From Nitrospira sp. (GTDB lineage: Bacteria > Nitrospirota > Nitrospiria > Nitrospirales > Nitrospiraceae): 64,000 bases of DNA. The notes beneath the pieces are model-generated. The model did not search any database and was not told the DNA's origin. It saw only the letters and a list, made by a program, of their open reading frames with translations. Made by a program: the position numbers and the translations under genes. This document shows, one piece after another, positions 44,474 to 52,250 of this stretch. Every line of letters begins with the position of its first letter. Within the stretch, counting starts at the first letter, position 1. The DNA is taken from positions 56,374-120,373 of the forward strand of contig SWDS01000010.1 in the NCBI GenBank assembly GCA_005116745.1, written 5' to 3'.

Positions 44474-44515
44474 GTTTCGAGTTTCATGTCGGAAAACTAA
44501 AACATCAAAACTCCT
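44474..44515. repeat. 7-bp-period repeat in convergent gap
   Basis: Six heptads between the RsbW-like gene and gspK: GTTTCGA, GTTTCAT, GTCGGAA, AACTAAA, ACATCAA, AACTCCT. Confidence 0.65.
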
Positions 44516-44524
44516 CACGTTCCG

Positions 44525-45469
44525 CTACAAAATTCTCAGATATTCCACCGTGCTCTCTCCCTTAGCGGCATCTCGTTTCAAAATAACCAGCGAGCTCTTC
44601 GTGGTGTCATTGACGGTGATGGCTAACCGCGCCGAGAAATAATCCGATTTCACATCATAGTCATTTCGTAGGGTTCGGCCGATTTCCTGAAAGCTACTCA
44701 CCCGATCGAGTTCCACTTTCGTCTTGTATGGGCGTCCTTGGACGATCTCTATGGCCATCGTTTGGGTGACACTTGGATCCAACGTCTGAAGGATGATGGG
44801 ATCTGCGGTGTTGAGGTTCATCGGCACGCCTCCCTCTTGTGGGAAAACCGTTACGTAGGGGGAGATCCGCTCGATAATTTCAGGCGTGAATCCCTTGATG
44901 AGCCGGAGATCTCCCAGTCCAGGTAACGGGCTATTCGCGGCCCGATAGGGTGGCCTCAACGATTGGTAGTAGAGGCTCTCGGCGCCAGCTGGCTGAGGCA
45001 CTTCATCCTGGTCGGTCCAATCGATTAGCGCATCAACCAGAGTGGGGCTGACTCTGAGCAGTTCAAACAATCGCTTGGCTCGGAGGATTTTCTTCTTCTG
45101 TTCAATGTCGCCTCCCGTAGCCGATGCAAGGTCATTCAGGTTGAACTTTCCTGTCTCATCCTGGATCTGCGCGGTCAGAAATCCGTCCCCAATCGGATAG
45201 TTCTTGATCGGCATGGCCCAGATATCGGTTGGCGCATCGTATTTCTGCCCCGTCGTCTTCTCACGCAAGAGATCCTGCAGCAGCACAGCTCGCGCGGCCT
45301 GCACGCCAGCTCGGGTCAGCATGCCTGTTTTGTAGTCGTCCCGAAAGGCGGCGGCGGCTCGGTATTCACGGCGCGCTTCCGCATCGAACTCAAGAATCAT
45401 GGCGGTGAGCAGCGTGAGCACCAGGAGGGCTAAGAGCAGTGCGACGCCTCGTTCATCAGCTTTTCGCAT
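44525..45469 (-). CDS. gspK: Type II secretion minor pseudopilin GspK
   Basis: A 314-residue GspK, the large tip pseudopilin. N-terminal hydrophobic helix GVALLLALLVLTLLTAMILE preceded by a basic leader (MRKADER). The helix-hairpin-helix-like body (DLRLIKGFTPEIIERISPYV, NLNTADPIILQTLDP) is diagnostic. Glu at position 5 of the mature helix is replaced, as is normal for GspK. Last gene of the operon, overlapping gspM by 14 nt. Confidence 0.9.
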   Translation of the reverse strand: MRKADERGVALLLALLVLTLLTAMILEFDAEARREYRAAAAFRDDYKTGMLTRAGVQAARAVLLQDLLREKTTGQKYDAPTDIWAMPIKNYPIGDGFLTAQIQDETGKFNLNDLASATGGDIEQKKKILRAKRLFELLRVSPTLVDALIDWTDQDEVPQPAGAESLYYQSLRPPYRAANSPLPGLGDLRLIKGFTPEIIERISPYVTVFPQEGGVPMNLNTADPIILQTLDPSVTQTMAIEIVQGRPYKTKVELDRVSSFQEIGRTLRNDYDVKSDYFSARLAITVNDTTKSSLVILKRDAAKGESTVEYLRIL

Positions 45470-46004
45470 AGCTCAAGACCCGCACGGTTGCGTCGAGATT
45501 GACCGGATTGTCGAATTTTGGGCGGATCTGCAGGTGGCGAACCTGAAGGTCGTACGGGGCTTGATCAATGGCCACGAGTAATGCCAGCAAGTCCGGCAAT
45601 TGGATGCCGTCCAATCGGAGATCGACGGCCGTTTCTTCGTAACCTTGCGCCAGCGATTGGACTTGCGGCTGCATGCTGGTGATGCGCTCGCGCACATGGG
45701 CGGTGGTGGCCGCTTCCTCCATGAACGTCAGCAGGGAGAAATGGCTGTCGGCTCCGGGCATGCGACTCTCGGTCTTGGTCAAGCGCTCCCGTTTGGTGAG
45801 ATAGGCTTGGCCGAGCACCGTGAGTTCGGCCAGCTCTTTCTGCTTTCGAACCTCTTGGCGCCCGAGGCGGTCCAGGGTGTCCAACAGGGGGTCGACGATC
45901 AGGATAAAGAGGAGGCTAAGGCCAAGCACAATGCCGCCTGCCAGGACAAGGGTGCGCTCACGTTGCGACATCTGGCGCCAGCGTTCTCGAAAGCTCTGCG
46001 TCAT
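45456..46004 (-). CDS. gspM: Type II secretion inner-membrane protein GspM
   Basis: A 182-residue GspM-like protein: short cytoplasmic N-terminus (FRERWRQMSQRERTLVLAGG), one membrane helix (~22-42), then a periplasmic coiled coil and a small ferredoxin-like domain. It anchors GspL in the platform. Start overlaps the gspL stop by ATGA. The call rests on topology, size and gene order as well as the typical N-terminal pattern. Confidence 0.85.
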   Translation of the reverse strand: MTQSFRERWRQMSQRERTLVLAGGIVLGLSLLFILIVDPLLDTLDRLGRQEVRKQKELAELTVLGQAYLTKRERLTKTESRMPGADSHFSLLTFMEEAATTAHVRERITSMQPQVQSLAQGYEETAVDLRLDGIQLPDLLALLVAIDQAPYDLQVRHLQIRPKFDNPVNLDATVRVLSYAKS

Positions 46005-47584
46005 GACTTCTCCACCGTGACCGTGATTCGAAAGACGACTTGATTGGGGCCTGCGCCCACTCGTGTTTCCGTCACCGCGACATCTCTCAATCGAGGACTC
46101 GAGGCGAAGGTTTGCTTGAGTCGCTCCACGGCGTCGAAGGAGGTCGTCTCACCCTCCATGAGGACGGTCGTTCCGTCGACGGTCAGTTCGCGCACCTTGA
46201 CCGTCGTTCCGGGCGGGAGTTGTTTTACAAACGTTGACAGCGTGTGCAGGACCTTGCCCTCCGCCGTATCAACGGCGCCGAGCGCTTTATCCAGGACTCC
46301 GATGCGGTACTGGGCTTGATCGAGCTCTTCCCCGGGCGACGCGCCCGGTCCAAAGAACTGCTCATACTGGCTGTGCAGTGTCGTTTTCAGCCGAGCGACT
46401 CGCTGGTTGTGCAGCCAGAAGTGAATCGAGAAATCCACGATCGCCAGGATTGCAATGACTAGACCGGCGGCGATCGCCAGGCGACGGTCTTGCTTGGTCG
46501 TGGCACTATCCGGTGAAGCTGCGTCGGTGACTCCTTTGAGATCGAGCGCGAGCTCCATGGGCGCTGACGCGAATCGCCATCGTGGCCGGATGATCTTGGG
46601 GTGAATCGCCAAGCCGAACGCGATGGAAAATGCCCGTGGGGTTTCGGCTCCGAACCCTTGGCGAGGTCCAACCGGATAGAGTCCCAATTGTCGCGAGAGG
46701 TAGCCGCCGACTTCTTGAAGTTTTGACCCGCCTCCGCATACCCAACAGTGCGTCAAGCGGCTGCGCTCGTTACCCAGTTGGCCCTGCAAGGTGATGCGGA
46801 GTTCTTTCAGGATCGGCTCCAACAACCCGTGGACTTGCTCCACGGCCATCGTCCGCTTCAGACGCTCTGCGTCGGCGAAACTACAGGCGTGCCGGACGGC
46901 CAAGGCATGCGTCAGATGATTGCCGCCCCACAGAATCGTTCGCAGGAGCAGAGGACGTCCTCCCTGCACGAGGCAGAGCGTCGTCTTCGAGGCTCCGACG
47001 TCGATGATAGCGAGGTCTTGCGGGACGGCCGCTCCTTCTTCTTGTAGGTATTGGGTGACGGAGAAGAGGGCCATCGCGTCGACATTGATCGCCGAGGGTT
47101 CCAGATCGGCTTGAGCCAGAAACCGGAGATGCTCCGCGACCTTGTCTCTCGGTGCGGCCGTGACCAGGACCTCCGAGCCCTTGCTTTCGCGGGCCAGGCC
47201 TTCTGCTGTATGTCCGGGCGGTAAGATCAGGCTTCCGATCGCGAGATCTTCGAGCGGCATCGGAACGAGATTCTCGACCTCAAAGGGGACGACTTGAGCG
47301 AGCTTGGTCGAATCCTTGAAGGGGAAAGACAACGTTCTGACGAACAGATCCTGACAGGGAATCGCAGTCACCAACTGGTCTGTGGCATAGAGTCCGTTTC
47401 GCCAGAGGAATCCGCGCAGTGACTGTACGCGTCGAGCCGGTTCGAGATCCTCGGGACGGGAAAAGGGCAGGGGCTGTTGAAAGTAATCGATTGTTTCTCG
47501 CCCGCTCAGACGGCGGCGGAAACGCACGGCCTTCAAGCCCGTTTGCCCAATGTCCAGCCCGACACATTCGTTTGTAATGGACAT
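46001..47584 (-). CDS. gspL: Type II secretion protein GspL (PilM-PilN-like)
   Basis: A 527-residue protein with an N-terminal actin-like PilM/GspL domain (VGLDIGQTGLKAVRFRRRLS; later IIDVGASKTTLCLVQGG and CWVCGGGSKLQEV), a single membrane helix (~375-395) and a periplasmic PilN-like domain (~400-527). The actin-like part binds the GspE ATPase. The ATP-binding glycines are better kept than in proteobacterial GspL, so the protein looks intermediate between GspL and a PilM-PilN fusion. Confidence 0.86.
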   Translation of the reverse strand: MSITNECVGLDIGQTGLKAVRFRRRLSGRETIDYFQQPLPFSRPEDLEPARRVQSLRGFLWRNGLYATDQLVTAIPCQDLFVRTLSFPFKDSTKLAQVVPFEVENLVPMPLEDLAIGSLILPPGHTAEGLARESKGSEVLVTAAPRDKVAEHLRFLAQADLEPSAINVDAMALFSVTQYLQEEGAAVPQDLAIIDVGASKTTLCLVQGGRPLLLRTILWGGNHLTHALAVRHACSFADAERLKRTMAVEQVHGLLEPILKELRITLQGQLGNERSRLTHCWVCGGGSKLQEVGGYLSRQLGLYPVGPRQGFGAETPRAFSIAFGLAIHPKIIRPRWRFASAPMELALDLKGVTDAASPDSATTKQDRRLAIAAGLVIAILAIVDFSIHFWLHNQRVARLKTTLHSQYEQFFGPGASPGEELDQAQYRIGVLDKALGAVDTAEGKVLHTLSTFVKQLPPGTTVKVRELTVDGTTVLMEGETTSFDAVERLKQTFASSPRLRDVAVTETRVGAGPNQVVFRITVTVEKS

Positions 47585-47638
47585 GAATCTACTTGAGTCT
47601 CATCTTTCTCGTTTCGCGTGTCATGTTGTCGGAATACG

Positions 47639-47666
47639 TGAAACCTGAACCTTGGAACGTGAAACT
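47639..47666. repeat. 7-bp-period repeat between gspN and gspL
   Basis: Four heptads: TGAAACC, TGAACCT, TGGAACG, TGAAACT. Confidence 0.7.
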
Positions 47667-47677
47667 TCCGAACTACT

Positions 47678-48562
47678 TTACAATGCAATCCTTGCTTGTG
47701 CCAAGGTCCCGACGATCTTAACGGTCATAGGCGTTCCAGGCGGCGGCGAGGGAAAGCCCAGTGTACCGGCTTTCGAGGCAAATCCTGGGCCGGGGACAAC
47801 CGTTACCGTGAGATTCACGAGGCTCTGTTGTATGGGCTGCTGGAGGGTGAGGTATCCTTCGCCTGTAAAAGAGCCGTCGATGCCATCGCCCTTCAGTTGC
47901 GTCACATCGCAACGGAGGTCGCGGCATGTCAGTCCGGCTATGACCTGGCTGAATGTGAGCGACAGGGTGCGCCCGTTTCCGAGGGGAATTTGATCGATCA
48001 CCAGGTCCGTCGCTTCGGCTGTCCACATTCCTTCCCCCTTCATCGCGGTGAGGGTCGTCTGGGCGGAGTTGACGCGGTGGGAGAAGTTGCCGGTGAGTGT
48101 ACCGTGCGTGACATAGCGGCGGAGGAGTTTGGACAGGTCCACGTGTTGCACCTGTCCCTTGATTGTGATGGGGCCGTCGAAGGACAGCGACGAGGCCATG
48201 ATGATGCCTTTCGCGAGGTCTGTCGAGGACGCGGTCTCCGTCAGTTTTGCGACGAGATCGAGCCCGAGCGTGCCGCTTAGCGCGGATGTGACGCCGAGCT
48301 TGGCTTGCATCGTGGCCAACTGGATTGGGATCCAGCTCGGTTTCGATAAGGTGACGTCTCGCCATTCAAGACCGGGTGGGAGGCCTACTGTCCAATCGGT
48401 CACTCGGACGTCCATCCCCGTGGCCCGCGTGAGTTCCGCCACGATCCGTGCCTGGAGCATTCCGTACGGGAACGTCGCGATCAGACACAGCACCAGGATG
48501 GAGATTCCCCCTCCTGTCCACGCTAAGATTTCTCGCCATGCTTCAGGCCATTTGATGGTCAT
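47678..48562 (-). CDS. gspN: Type II secretion protein GspN
   Basis: A 294-residue GspN. Start at the ATG overlapping the gspJ stop (48562); the frame is open further upstream inside gspJ but without a ribosome site. One N-terminal membrane helix (~14-34; ISILVLCLIATFPYGML) followed by a periplasmic beta-rich domain (GLEWRDVTLSKP, SLSFDGPITIKGQVQHV, GEGYLTLQQPIQQSLVNLTV) with AsmA-like character. GspN is an optional T2SS component of unclear role. Located unusually between gspJ and gspL. Confidence 0.82.
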   Translation of the reverse strand: MTIKWPEAWREILAWTGGGISILVLCLIATFPYGMLQARIVAELTRATGMDVRVTDWTVGLPPGLEWRDVTLSKPSWIPIQLATMQAKLGVTSALSGTLGLDLVAKLTETASSTDLAKGIIMASSLSFDGPITIKGQVQHVDLSKLLRRYVTHGTLTGNFSHRVNSAQTTLTAMKGEGMWTAEATDLVIDQIPLGNGRTLSLTFSQVIAGLTCRDLRCDVTQLKGDGIDGSFTGEGYLTLQQPIQQSLVNLTVTVVPGPGFASKAGTLGFPSPPPGTPMTVKIVGTLAQARIAL

Positions 48563-49182
48563 GATGCGCCGATCGTCACCCATTCCCGCACCGTCCATGG
48601 ATCGGCATCGGGGTATTGAAACGTCACTTCGATCAACAGGGCCTTGGGGATTTTTGAGACCGCCGGCCATTCGTCAATCCAGATCCGGTTCTGGTCGTCG
48701 TAATAGCGAATATTGAACGCGTGGACACGGTCGGCCAATTCCATCTGGCTCAACGACTCATTGGTATCGGTCAGCGTATAGAGATTCCGACGAACGAACC
48801 GAATGAGCCGATCGCGTTCACGTGTGTACACCACGCGAACTGTCTCGCTTTCCTTGACGGTCGACGTGCTCAATTCCTGACTCATGGCGAGGATGGCGAG
48901 GATGTCGGCCGGTTGTCCGTCCTGTGTCCCGTTCGTTCCCACCCACGGGTACTGGGGAGTGCGTTTGCTGAGCGCAATTTCTTCGGCCATGAGACGCAAT
49001 ATTCGTCTGATTGTTTGTTCCTTCGCCACATGGTCTCGTCCGGCCTCCACGGATCTCGTCGTCATGACGAGCGACCCAAAGACCATGGCACCGATCATGC
49101 CCAGCAAGGCTACGGCCACCAAGACCTCGACGAGCGTAAAGCCAGCGTCGGATTTAGAACGTGGAACGGCTGGCAAAGACAT
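48559..49182 (-). CDS. gspJ: Type II secretion minor pseudopilin GspJ
   Basis: A 207-residue pseudopilin with prepilin peptidase site after G14 (DAG then FTLVEVLVAVALLGMIGAMV), Glu at +5 present. The remaining domain (LRLMAEEIALSK, FNIRYYDDQNRIWIDEWP) is typical GspJ, which joins GspI and GspK at the pseudopilus tip. Overlaps gspI by 29 nt and gspN by 4 nt. Confidence 0.9.
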   Translation of the reverse strand: MSLPAVPRSKSDAGFTLVEVLVAVALLGMIGAMVFGSLVMTTRSVEAGRDHVAKEQTIRRILRLMAEEIALSKRTPQYPWVGTNGTQDGQPADILAILAMSQELSTSTVKESETVRVVYTRERDRLIRFVRRNLYTLTDTNESLSQMELADRVHAFNIRYYDDQNRIWIDEWPAVSKIPKALLIEVTFQYPDADPWTVREWVTIGAS

Positions 49183-49591
49183 AGGTGCTGACCTCTAGTG
49201 ATTCTTCAAACTCGCCCCGCAGCCACGAGACTTTGATCCGGATCTCCCGAACCAACTCCAATGGAGTAGGGGCGATCGTCCGTTTCCATCTGTACCCGAC
49301 CGCTCTCGGAACTGCTTGGATGTTGGTTTGTACACCAAGCGGGAGGTTCAGGAACTCCCCGCTGGTTTCCCCGATCGCATATTGTCCTGAAAGTTCAGTC
49401 TCCAATAGTTTCTCTTGGGCCAACAGGGTGGCGGAGGTCAGTTCGGACGCTCTCTCTTGAAGTCCCAGGTCGAAATTCCTGAGGCCAAGCAGAATCGGGA
49501 GCGCGATTGCCAGCAGGGCGATGGCGAGTAGCACTTCGAGTAGCGTGAATCCATCTTCGTTAGGCTTGGCTCGATGTCCATCGTGGGCCAT
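49154..49591 (-). CDS. gspI: Type II secretion minor pseudopilin GspI
   Basis: A 145-residue pseudopilin with the cleavage site after G14 (NEDG then FTLLEVLLAIALLAIALP) and Glu at +5. C-terminal pattern REIRIKVSWLRGEFEESLEV is typical of GspI. Forms the tip complex with GspJ and GspK. It lies 9 nt after gspH. Confidence 0.9.
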   Translation of the reverse strand: MAHDGHRAKPNEDGFTLLEVLLAIALLAIALPILLGLRNFDLGLQERASELTSATLLAQEKLLETELSGQYAIGETSGEFLNLPLGVQTNIQAVPRAVGYRWKRTIAPTPLELVREIRIKVSWLRGEFEESLEVSTYVFASRSTF

Positions 49592-49600
49592 TGCAATCTA

Positions 49601-50290
49601 CTACTGGTTCGGAACCAACCCTCTCTGCGAGGCTCCCGCCCCTCCTTGCTGGTTTGCCTTCAAGAGCAACCGGACTCGGTCGGGGATGATTGGGTTGAGG
49701 GGAGGGTCGAGTCGTTCATCGCTGACCCGAATTCTTCCTGTCAATGAATCGATCGCCAGTCCCAAGAGATTGTTCTTCGCATCCATCAGATACAGTGTGA
49801 CCGGCTCAATCCGGCCATTGGCGAAGAAGGACACGTCGACACGTCCAGAAAATCGTTTGTCTTGGCCGATGGAGACCTCCGTAAATCGGATTGATTCCGG
49901 GAGCGTACGAGGGATCTTCCAGGCAGGATCAAGCGGGATCCGCTCTTCCTTGCCCTCCACCAGCATCATCCAGTAGGTTCCCTGATCGATGTCGAGGTAG
50001 AGCTTCAGGGGCTTTTGGCTTGTAGTCGCCAGCCCTTGAACGGTTCGAAGGACGCCGACCAGTTTCCGTCCTGTGGAGCTCAAGTCTTCGGTAAGACTGA
50101 TTCGCGGGAAGACGACGACCACGACGACGGTTAGGAGGAACAGGACGATCAGCATTTCGAGGATGGTGAAGCCTGTTGCAACGCGCAAGGGGTGAGAGGT
50201 GAAGGGTGAGGGCGATGGATGAAGGCATACGGCACGGCATAAGCCGTCACACGGGGGTGTCCTCTCCAGTGACCAATAGCCGGTGACCAT
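49601..50290 (-). CDS. gspH: Type II secretion minor pseudopilin GspH with long leader
   Basis: A 229-residue pseudopilin. The mature helix is FTILEMLIVLFLLTVVVVVV after G40, with Glu at +5. The 40-residue leader is far longer than the usual 6-10 residues. Its second half is encoded by a 7-bp-period tract (50189-50216). The ATG at 50290 has tagga upstream and lies 7 nt after the gspG stop. A TTG at 50188 would give a 6-residue leader of normal size (RVATG before the cut) but has no ribosome site. The C-terminal domain fits GspH. Confidence 0.83.
   Translation of the reverse strand: MVTGYWSLERTPPCDGLCRAVCLHPSPSPFTSHPLRVATGFTILEMLIVLFLLTVVVVVVFPRISLTEDLSSTGRKLVGVLRTVQGLATTSQKPLKLYLDIDQGTYWMMLVEGKEERIPLDPAWKIPRTLPESIRFTEVSIGQDKRFSGRVDVSFFANGRIEPVTLYLMDAKNNLLGLAIDSLTGRIRVSDERLDPPLNPIIPDRVRLLLKANQQGGAGASQRGLVPNQ
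50189..50216. repeat. 7-bp-period repeat in the gspH leader
   Basis: Four heptads on the plus strand (GGGGTGA, GAGGTGA, AGGGTGA, GGGCGAT) inside the leader-coding part of gspH. Confidence 0.65.
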
Positions 50291-50297
50291 TCCGTTC

Positions 50298-50855
50298 CTA
50301 ATCTTTGTCGAGGTTCCAATTGGTGATGTCGGCGTTCACGCCCTCGCCACCGACCTCGCCGTCCGTTCCAAGGGAGGTGATTTCGTACTCCACTTTGTAC
50401 TCTCCTCGTTGGACCGGGCTGAGATATTTATAGGGATTGCTCCAGGGATCTTCCGGCAGCTTGGGCAGATATCCTCCGAGCTTCCATTTCTTCGGGATCA
50501 CTCCGACGGCGGGCTTTTCAACGAGCGACTTGAGGCCCTGTTCGGTGGAGGGATAGACACCGTTATCCAGTTTATAGAGTTGCAGCGCTCCCTCGATATT
50601 ACGAATCTGGACCTTAGCCGCCGTGCGCTTGGCGTCATCTGTTCTGCCCATGATGCGTGGGACGACCAGGGCTGCGAGAATGGCCAGGATGGCCACGACG
50701 ACCATGATCTCGATGAAGGTGAAGGCCTGCTCCTCGTAAAAACGACGGCGTGACGAGTGCTGGGTGCTGGGTGCTGGGTGAAGACTGGAAGCCCCCTGCG
50801 TGCTTCTCCACATCATGATCATGGGCCAATGGTTGCGCTGCTCTCGTGTGCTCAT
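50298..50855 (-). CDS. gspG: Type II secretion major pseudopilin GspG
   Basis: A 185-residue major pseudopilin. The ATG at 50855 has a strong gggagg 8 nt upstream; a longer frame reaches 50894. The leader is 44 residues, partly encoded by a 7-bp-period tract, and ends EEQA before FTFIEIMVVVAILAILAALV. The residue before the cut is therefore Ala, not the near-invariant Gly. The body is standard GspG: LYKLDNGVYPSTEQGLKSLV, LPEDPWSNPYKY and the C-terminal calcium-site region (TSLGTDGEVGGEGVNADITN). It builds the pseudopilus that pushes substrates through the secretin. Confidence 0.9.
   Translation of the reverse strand: MSTREQRNHWPMIMMWRSTQGASSLHPAPSTQHSSRRRFYEEQAFTFIEIMVVVAILAILAALVVPRIMGRTDDAKRTAAKVQIRNIEGALQLYKLDNGVYPSTEQGLKSLVEKPAVGVIPKKWKLGGYLPKLPEDPWSNPYKYLSPVQRGEYKVEYEITSLGTDGEVGGEGVNADITNWNLDKD
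50757..50784. repeat. 7-bp-period repeat in the gspG leader
   Basis: GTGCTGG repeated three times exactly, then GTGAAGA, on the plus strand, inside the leader-coding region of gspG. Confidence 0.8.
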
Positions 50856-50913
50856 CGAATGCCTCCCTGTTCCTTTCTGCCTATCACGCATCACCCCTTC
50901 ACAGAAGACTGTG

Positions 50914-52152
50914 TTATCGAACCATCTGGCCCATTTCGAAGATGGGCAAGAGAATCGCGACGACGATGAAGAGGACGACGGTACCCATGGCCAGGATCAT
51001 GACCGGCTCCATGAGCGAGGTCAAGCGGGCGATAACCCGTTCCACTTCTCCGTCGTAGATTTGACTCACTCGGCGTAACATTTCCTCCATCTCGCCGCTT
51101 TTTTCACCGACGGCGATCATGTGGGTGACCAGGGCCGGAAATTCTCCGCTTCGCTTGAGCGGATCGGCGATCGTCTCGCCCTCGCGGATATTTTGCCGTG
51201 CCGCTTCGACCGTTTCTTCCAGCACGCGATTGTTCATGACGCGTTTCGAGACATCCATTGCGTCCAGCAGCTGAACCCCGCTGGCCAACATCGTGGCCAG
51301 CGTGCTGGTGAGTCTGGAAATGGACACCATCCGCGCGACGTCTCCGATCAAGGGGAGTCTCAGGATCATCCGGTCCGCCATCATGTGACCGGCACCGGTC
51401 CGAATGAATCGTCGCGCCATATAGAGGCCTCCGAGGAGAACCCCGACCAATATCATCCAGTAGTCGGCAAAGAACTGGCTGATGGACATCAAGGCGACCG
51501 TCGGCCACGGCAAGGCTTGTTTCTGTTGCGCGAACACCATCGTAATCTTGGGAACGACAAACGTAATGAGGAAAAAGAGGATCGCCGACCCGATCACGAG
51601 CATGATGAGCGGGTAGAGCATCGCATTGGTGACTTTGTTCCTCAGGGCCAGTTGTTTCTCCAAGAACTCTGTGAGCCGGAACAGAATCTGATCCAGTGCA
51701 CCACTGGTCTCGCCGGCCCGTACCATGTGCACATAGATCGGAGAGAAATCTTTCTCGTACGTTTCCAAGACGGCACTCAATGCTTTCCCCCCTCGGACTT
51801 GCTCTCGGATATCGGCGAGGAGCGCCTTGATGGGTTTCTTCTCGGCTTGGTCCACTAAGACGCCGAGGGCTTCGACCAACGGAAGGCCGGCTACGAGCAG
51901 TGTTGCAAACTGCCTGGTCAGGAGCGCCAGGTCGGTGGAGGCGAGAGTGGCCGATCGGCCGATGGATCGCTCGGAGCGGCCGCGGGATTGTTCGTGCGAG
52001 TGGGTCGGGGCTTGGCTCTGCTCAACAACATCGGTCGGATAGACGCCCTCTTTCCTCAGTTTGAGGCGGGCGACCTTGGGGTTCTCCGCATCGATGATCC
52101 CGGTCGTGGTTCCGCCGTCGTTTCGGTAGCCCTGGTATTGATAGACCGGCAT
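50914..52152 (-). CDS. gspF: Type II secretion inner-membrane platform protein GspF
   Basis: A 412-residue GspF from the ATG at 52152 (MPVYQYQGYRNDGG); the open frame upstream to 52206 is not needed. Two T2SSF domains (~75-200 and ~280-400) with three membrane helices (LYPLIMLVIGSAILFFLITF, YWMILVGVLLGGLYMA, and a C-terminal MILAMGTVVLFIVVAILLPI). Motifs VRAGETSGALD and IAVGEKSGEMEEML are the duplicated family signature. It couples the GspE ATPase to pseudopilus assembly. Confidence 0.93.
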   Translation of the reverse strand: MPVYQYQGYRNDGGTTTGIIDAENPKVARLKLRKEGVYPTDVVEQSQAPTHSHEQSRGRSERSIGRSATLASTDLALLTRQFATLLVAGLPLVEALGVLVDQAEKKPIKALLADIREQVRGGKALSAVLETYEKDFSPIYVHMVRAGETSGALDQILFRLTEFLEKQLALRNKVTNAMLYPLIMLVIGSAILFFLITFVVPKITMVFAQQKQALPWPTVALMSISQFFADYWMILVGVLLGGLYMARRFIRTGAGHMMADRMILRLPLIGDVARMVSISRLTSTLATMLASGVQLLDAMDVSKRVMNNRVLEETVEAARQNIREGETIADPLKRSGEFPALVTHMIAVGEKSGEMEEMLRRVSQIYDGEVERVIARLTSLMEPVMILAMGTVVLFIVVAILLPIFEMGQMVR

Positions 52153-52250
52153 GATCAGCGGACTCCGGACGTATCGGGCTGGACCGAGCGGTGCCCGACA
52201 GTCCATGATCGAACCAGCTGGAGGAGATGGTCAGTGCCTCGGTGCCACAT

